Positions 60,051-64,000 of a stretch of DNA of 64,000 nt are shown piece by piece. This DNA comes from a bacterium (GTDB lineage Bacteria > Electryoneota > B3-LCP): NCBI GenBank assembly GCA_026394195.1, contig JAPKYS010000021.1, positions 1-64,000 on the forward strand, read 5' to 3'. A model generated the notes under the pieces. The model had not been told where the DNA came from. It searched no databases and saw only the letters and a list, made by a program, of their open reading frames with translations. Numbering within the stretch: the stretch's first letter is position 1; every line of letters begins with the position of its first letter. The position numbers and the translations under genes are program-made.

Positions 60051-61751
60051 TCAGCTTTTCAGGTCTCGGTTTAAGGCATTCAGCGCCATCTTTAGGGGCC
60101 AGAGCGTTGCCAGGATGCCAATCGCCAGGAAGATGATCACCGCAGTCACCCAGGCATCCATGGGGAAGATGATGGCGAAGGTGGTGTACTTGTAGTGCAA
60201 ATATGTAGGCCAGCCGAAGATCGACGTCATAAGTACCGTCAGCACCAGACTGAGAAAAATACACAGTATCCCTCCCGGTGTGTTGGCGATTTTCATCGGA
60301 TTGCGCTGTGAAAAATTGGCATAAACCGCACCCATGCCCAGCGATATTGCCGTAAGGGAAAAGGTGGCGACGATGGCGCAGAGCAGCGAAACCTGGAACA
60401 AGCCGCGGTCCACCTTCAAGGCGATGTCACCGACCACGATCATCGACCCGACCATGATCAACAGGGGTATGAACGCCTGCCAGAACTTCGACCAGAGGAA
60501 GCTGTCCATCGCCAGCGGAGCCGATCTCAGCAGCCAGAACGCCTGCCCTTCCAGGCTGATCAAGGGAAAGACGAAGCGTCCTGCCAGAGCTGCCGCAAAG
60601 TAGCAGGCAAAGCAAAAATTGGCGAAGAACAACAGCATCTTCCAGGATGATTGATCCACGTCGAAGAAGCGGCCGATGTTGGCAATGTTGATCAAATAGA
60701 GCGCCCAGATGCCGACCAGCAGGAAGGCCTGTCCCCATTGCAGGGGGTAGCGCCGGAATTCCAGCAGATCTTTCCGGAAAAGCGCCCGATAGATCGGTGA
60801 TATCCAGCGCGCCTGCGACCAGAAGGATGGTTTGAAAAATTCCGATGACCGGCCCACAGTGGGTGATCGATCGATCCCTTTTAACCAGCTTCGGTAGTAT
60901 ATCGCCTTGCCCATGTCCAAAGTCAGCAGTACCACCAACGCGCACATGCTCAGCAGGGTCAATACCACTCTCTGCAGCAAGTCGTAGCGCCCTTCCAGAA
61001 TGCTCAATAACCCACGTGAAATCAGCTTGTGGGGCAGCAGCGAGGCATCCTGAGATTTCTTAATTTCCAGCAGCGAGAACAGATAAGCGATGCCCCGTTG
61101 CCCGACTTTTTCCTTTGCCAGAGTCATGATCAATACGGTAATAACCAGCAGTCCGAGAATTACTGCGCCCCATTTGAATAATTTTCGCCTGGATATCCCT
61201 CCGAACAGCCAGCGCAGCATCAGCGCAGCAGCTACACCGATGGATCCCGAAATCAGCACCAGCGGAAACATCAACCCGCCGAAAAGGGTGAAGTAGGCGG
61301 GCCAATCCACCTTGAAGTAAACGCCGTATGACAGAATGAAAGGCACCATCAGCGCCACTAGCGCCCAGGTACTGTAGACGATCACCTCGAAGAATTTCGC
61401 CGTGAAGACGGCCCCCTGTGAAACCGGCAGGGAGAAAAGCAGGCTTAGTTCATCATCACGATACAGCATCGAAAGTGAAGTGAGCGCCGTGGATACGACC
61501 AGAACAACGAAGAAGAGCAAAAAAGCGAGTTCGAAGAAGCGCGCAATCACCAGTTTGCCCAGGTCAGGCATACCCAGAAGGTAAGCGAAGATGAACAAAT
61601 CGAGGCGATAGACCAGTGCGGAGATTGCCACTGCAATCACGAACGACACCAGTACTCCGACCAATTTCTTTAACGGTAGAGATCGCACCACGCTGAAGAG
61701 CTCGGCCAGTTTGAGGTCCAAGAGTAAGATTATCCCATGAAAATCAGGCAT
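60051..61751 (-). CDS. ABC exporter permease
   Basis: This 566-residue membrane protein has many hydrophobic helices (GVLVSFVIAVAISALVYRL, FFELAFLLFFVVLVVSTAL). The segment SLSMLYRDDELSLLFSLPVS resembles the ABC-2/putative exporter family. Together with the ATPase upstream (10 bases away) it forms a two-component exporter, with unknown substrate. The ATPase is transcribed first. Confidence 0.8.
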   Translation of the reverse strand: MPDFHGIILLLDLKLAELFSVVRSLPLKKLVGVLVSFVIAVAISALVYRLDLFIFAYLLGMPDLGKLVIARFFELAFLLFFVVLVVSTALTSLSMLYRDDELSLLFSLPVSQGAVFTAKFFEVIVYSTWALVALMVPFILSYGVYFKVDWPAYFTLFGGLMFPLVLISGSIGVAAALMLRWLFGGISRRKLFKWGAVILGLLVITVLIMTLAKEKVGQRGIAYLFSLLEIKKSQDASLLPHKLISRGLLSILEGRYDLLQRVVLTLLSMCALVVLLTLDMGKAIYYRSWLKGIDRSPTVGRSSEFFKPSFWSQARWISPIYRALFRKDLLEFRRYPLQWGQAFLLVGIWALYLINIANIGRFFDVDQSSWKMLLFFANFCFACYFAAALAGRFVFPLISLEGQAFWLLRSAPLAMDSFLWSKFWQAFIPLLIMVGSMIVVGDIALKVDRGLFQVSLLCAIVATFSLTAISLGMGAVYANFSQRNPMKIANTPGGILCIFLSLVLTVLMTSIFGWPTYLHYKYTTFAIIFPMDAWVTAVIIFLAIGILATLWPLKMALNALNRDLKS

Positions 61752-61761
61752 GTTTCATCCT

Positions 61762-62487
61762 TTAAGCTTCCATCGGATCGCCGGTAATTCTTAGGAATGC
61801 CCCTTCCAGGTCGGCATCCTGTAATTGGCGTAATTCTGAGAACGTTCCCTGAGCGATCAGTTTGCCTTTATTGATGATCGCCAGGCGGTCACAGAGTTCC
61901 TGAGCGATGGGCAAAACGTGAGTCGAGAAGAAGATCGTTGCGCCTGCGGCGGCGCGCTGTCGCAGCAAATCCTTGAATTGCTTGGCGCTGCGCGGGTCCA
62001 ATCCCACCAGAGGTTCATCGAGAAGAATTAGTTGAGGATCATGCATCAAGGCTGCCGTCATGGCGATTTTTTGACGCATTCCCTGTGAGTAGCCTTCGAT
62101 GCGTTCGTCCAGCCAGCCTTTCAATTCAAATTTGTCAGCCAGTTCTGCCATTTTGGGTCTATATGACTCAGGTCGCATCATATGCAACTGAGCGCAAAAT
62201 TCCACAAATTCCCTGCCCGACAATCGCTCATAGAGAAAGGGTTGATCGGGCACATAGCCGATCAACTGCTTGGCGTGTCGCGGCATTTCAGCCATGTCGA
62301 TTCCATCGATCAAAACCCTGCCATAGGTGGGCTGCAGAAGTCCCGCGATCAGGCGAATCGTGGTTGTTTTCCCGGCGCCGTTTGGCCCTAAAAATCCGAA
62401 GATTTCGCCGCGCGACACCCGCAGGTCAATCTGATCGACCGCTCGTACCCGGGTGAAATCCTTGGTTAATTTCTCCAACTGAACCAT
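61762..62487 (-). CDS. ABC transporter ATP-binding protein
   Basis: This 241-residue ATPase has Walker A GPNGAGKTTT, the Q-loop GYVPDQPF and a signature-like EGYSQGMRQKIAMT (canonical LSGGQ altered to YSQGM). Walker B is LILLDEPLVGLDP, and the H-loop is in ATIFFSTHVLP. It is ABC-2 type. First gene of the exporter pair. The divergent M1 aminopeptidase begins 211 bases away. Confidence 0.92.
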   Translation of the reverse strand: MVQLEKLTKDFTRVRAVDQIDLRVSRGEIFGFLGPNGAGKTTTIRLIAGLLQPTYGRVLIDGIDMAEMPRHAKQLIGYVPDQPFLYERLSGREFVEFCAQLHMMRPESYRPKMAELADKFELKGWLDERIEGYSQGMRQKIAMTAALMHDPQLILLDEPLVGLDPRSAKQFKDLLRQRAAAGATIFFSTHVLPIAQELCDRLAIINKGKLIAQGTFSELRQLQDADLEGAFLRITGDPMEA

Positions 62488-62631
62488 TATTACTCCATCT
62501 CCAAATGCCTTCGCCCGATTTCAAATCCTACAGCGAAAGCTATAGAAGCCAAATATACCATAACCCGAAGAAAAACACAAGTGAAATGTGCGAGGTTTCA
62601 GCAGGTGCTGAAATCGACGCCAAAAGAACCC

Positions 62632-62660
62632 TTGCATTTCCAATGGAAAAGTGCTATATT
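62632..62660 (+). promoter_or_regulatory. Sigma70-like promoter for the M1 aminopeptidase
   Basis: TTGCAT (62632-62637), 17 bases, TATATT (62655-62660), 38 bases before the ATG. The spacing and -10 match consensus. Unlike the repeat-borne promoters, the spacer is not G-rich. Confidence 0.6.
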
Positions 62661-62697
62661 ACTTTAAGTACCGCCAATCCACCCAATGGGAGAACCC

Positions 62698-64000
62698 ATG
62701 CTTACCCGTCTGATCTTGATAGTTTTCGGTGTTTTACTCTGCGCTGGGATACTTCAAGCTCAGTACGCCGGAAACCCCGATTGCTACCGCGAACTCTTCG
62801 ACATGCACGAAGCTCGCGGCCCCGCACAATCGGCTCTCGATAATACCGATGACGAGACCGCCTACGATGCCCTGCATTATGACCTCTACATCCGCTTCTT
62901 CCCCGCCGATTCCTCGGTATCCGGTCAGGTGTACCTGCGCTTCGCCAGCACGGTTGCTTCGCTCAGCGCCATCGATCTGAATCTTTACTCAGGCATGACA
63001 GTTGACAGCGTCAGGGTTGCCGGCACAGTCGTAACCTATATCTTGTTGCCAAGCCATATACTGACCGTCAATCTGCCGCAGCCGCTGCCCAATGGGGATT
63101 CGACCACCGCTCAAATCTATTATCATGGTCGACCCTATTTAGGGAGTGGGGAAGGGGTGTTCTTCGATCTGCATTTGGGCCATCCCCTGATCAATTCCCT
63201 CTCTGAAGCTGAAGGCGCCCGCAACTGGTGGCCCTGCAAGGATCGCCCCGGCGATAAGGCCACCGCTCGCATGGTCTGGACCGTTCCGGATGATATCTAC
63301 GCCACCAGCAACGGATTACTTCAGAATATCACAACGCCGGAACCGGGCTGGAAAACCTTCGATTGGGTTGAAACCTATCCCATAAGCACCTATCTGATCG
63401 CTGTCACCGCTACAAACTACGCTCACTGGCGGGATTGGTACGTCACCACCGCTCAGGATTCCATGCCGCTGGATCACTATATCTACCCCGAAGACTCGGT
63501 TCATTCGCGCATCGATTTCGCCGATCTGCCCGAAGTGATCGGCTGGTTCGCTTCGGTGTGGGAAGAATACCCCTTCCTGAACGAAAAATACGGTCACGCC
63601 GAGTTCCCCTGGGGGGGAGCCATGGAACATCAGACCCTGACCTCCTACGGGGAAGATTTGATTACCGGCAACAACTCCTATCACTGGATCATGGTGCACG
63701 AACTTTCGCACATGTGGTGGGGAGACTTGGTCACTTGCGGCACCTGGATGGACATCTGGCTGAACGAAGGCTTCGCCACCTATGCCGACGCGCTCTGGAT
63801 CGAGCACGCCCAGGGTGAAAACGCCTTCTACAACCGCCTGCTGGACTTTCGCCAGACCTATATGCAATGGGAAGGGTATGAGGGTCGTTTCCCCATCTAC
63901 AATCCGGACTACATGTGGGGTGGCACAGTTTACCAGAAGGGCGCCTGGATTCTGCACATGCTGCGCTACGTCATGGGCGAAACCGATTTCTGGAATTTCT
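62698..64000 (+). CDS. Secreted M1-family metallopeptidase, 3' partial
   Basis: The frame is open from ATG 62698 to the window edge, at least 434 codons. A signal peptide (LILIVFGVLLCAGILQAQ) begins the protein. It has GAMEH (substrate-binding GxMEN-like), then HELSHMWWGDLVTC and WLNEGFATYADALW, giving the HExxH zinc site and downstream Glu. The aminopeptidase N-like fold would trim peptides outside the cell or in the periplasm. It is too long for the window, so the C-terminal part and any T9SS tail are unseen. Confidence 0.9.
   Translation, partial: MLTRLILIVFGVLLCAGILQAQYAGNPDCYRELFDMHEARGPAQSALDNTDDETAYDALHYDLYIRFFPADSSVSGQVYLRFASTVASLSAIDLNLYSGMTVDSVRVAGTVVTYILLPSHILTVNLPQPLPNGDSTTAQIYYHGRPYLGSGEGVFFDLHLGHPLINSLSEAEGARNWWPCKDRPGDKATARMVWTVPDDIYATSNGLLQNITTPEPGWKTFDWVETYPISTYLIAVTATNYAHWRDWYVTTAQDSMPLDHYIYPEDSVHSRIDFADLPEVIGWFASVWEEYPFLNEKYGHAEFPWGGAMEHQTLTSYGEDLITGNNSYHWIMVHELSHMWWGDLVTCGTWMDIWLNEGFATYADALWIEHAQGENAFYNRLLDFRQTYMQWEGYEGRFPIYNPDYMWGGTVYQKGAWILHMLRYVMGETDFWNF

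Overview
The window looks like a piece of a chromosome from an uncultured bacterium of the Fibrobacterota-Chlorobiota-Bacteroidota (FCB) neighbourhood. The support is indirect. There is a secreted beta-helix protein ending in a type IX secretion (T9SS) sorting domain with an NYPNPFNP motif, a PorV-like UPF0164 outer-membrane protein, a CBM9/DUF5916 outer-membrane protein, a eukaryote-type citrate synthase and many Gram-negative lipoproteins. I cannot name the phylum. No rRNA, tRNA, CRISPR array, prophage or transposase gene was seen.

Layout. 1-2.7 kb: the end of a CsgG-like protein gene and citrate synthase. 3-7 kb: a DUF5916 protein and a three-lipoprotein operon. 7-13 kb: an ImuB-like inactive Y-family polymerase and DnaE2, each behind an identical 74-bp promoter/operator, with a tiny gene and dense repeats between them. 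13-20 kb: a methyltransferase, lipoproteins, a GNAT acetyltransferase and an inositol-phosphatase-like enzyme. 20-29 kb, minus strand: tatA, an RluD-type pseudouridine synthase, lspA, a DksA-type protein, ileS, a DUF4412-like protein, purine nucleoside phosphorylase, divIVA, yggT and yggS. 29-32 kb: accessory DNA with a truncated symporter, a brnT/brnA toxin-antitoxin pair flanked by copies of the symporter 3' end, and two AT-rich hypotheticals, one frameshifted. 32-37 kb: an aldehyde dehydrogenase, an EamA transporter, an AhpD-like protein, a DUF2179 protein, a methyltransferase and a Nudix hydrolase. 37-41 kb: the T9SS cargo protein. 41-45 kb, minus strand: a compact six-gene set (retropepsin-like protease, receiver protein, V4R protein, thioredoxin, CoA-binding protein, DUF302 protein) and a LeuC-type dehydratase. 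45.5-48.7 kb: J-domain, TPR and TIR/deoxyribosyltransferase-like genes in a row. 49-58 kb: an AAE-type transporter, a PorV-like protein, a citryl-CoA lyase-like enzyme, a very long AsmA/TamB-like protein and purL. 58-60 kb: a RelE/Phd pair, an AT-rich hypothetical and a lone YgiT-type zinc-finger protein. 60-64 kb: an ABC exporter and the start of a secreted M1 aminopeptidase.

The most unusual content is the repeat landscape. Several families of short palindromic or promoter-bearing repeats fill the gaps between genes. Members of the same families sit in frame inside dnaE2, one of them a 90-bp element identical to an intergenic copy 2.7 kb away. A second family carries a sigma70-like promoter whose spacer is G-rich enough to suggest a G-quadruplex. 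A third is a 140-bp MITE-like element with terminal inverted repeats, present twice in opposite orientation. The ImuB/DnaE2 pair under duplicated tandem operators is a plausible damage-inducible mutagenesis cassette with a repressor site unlike the classical LexA boxes I know.
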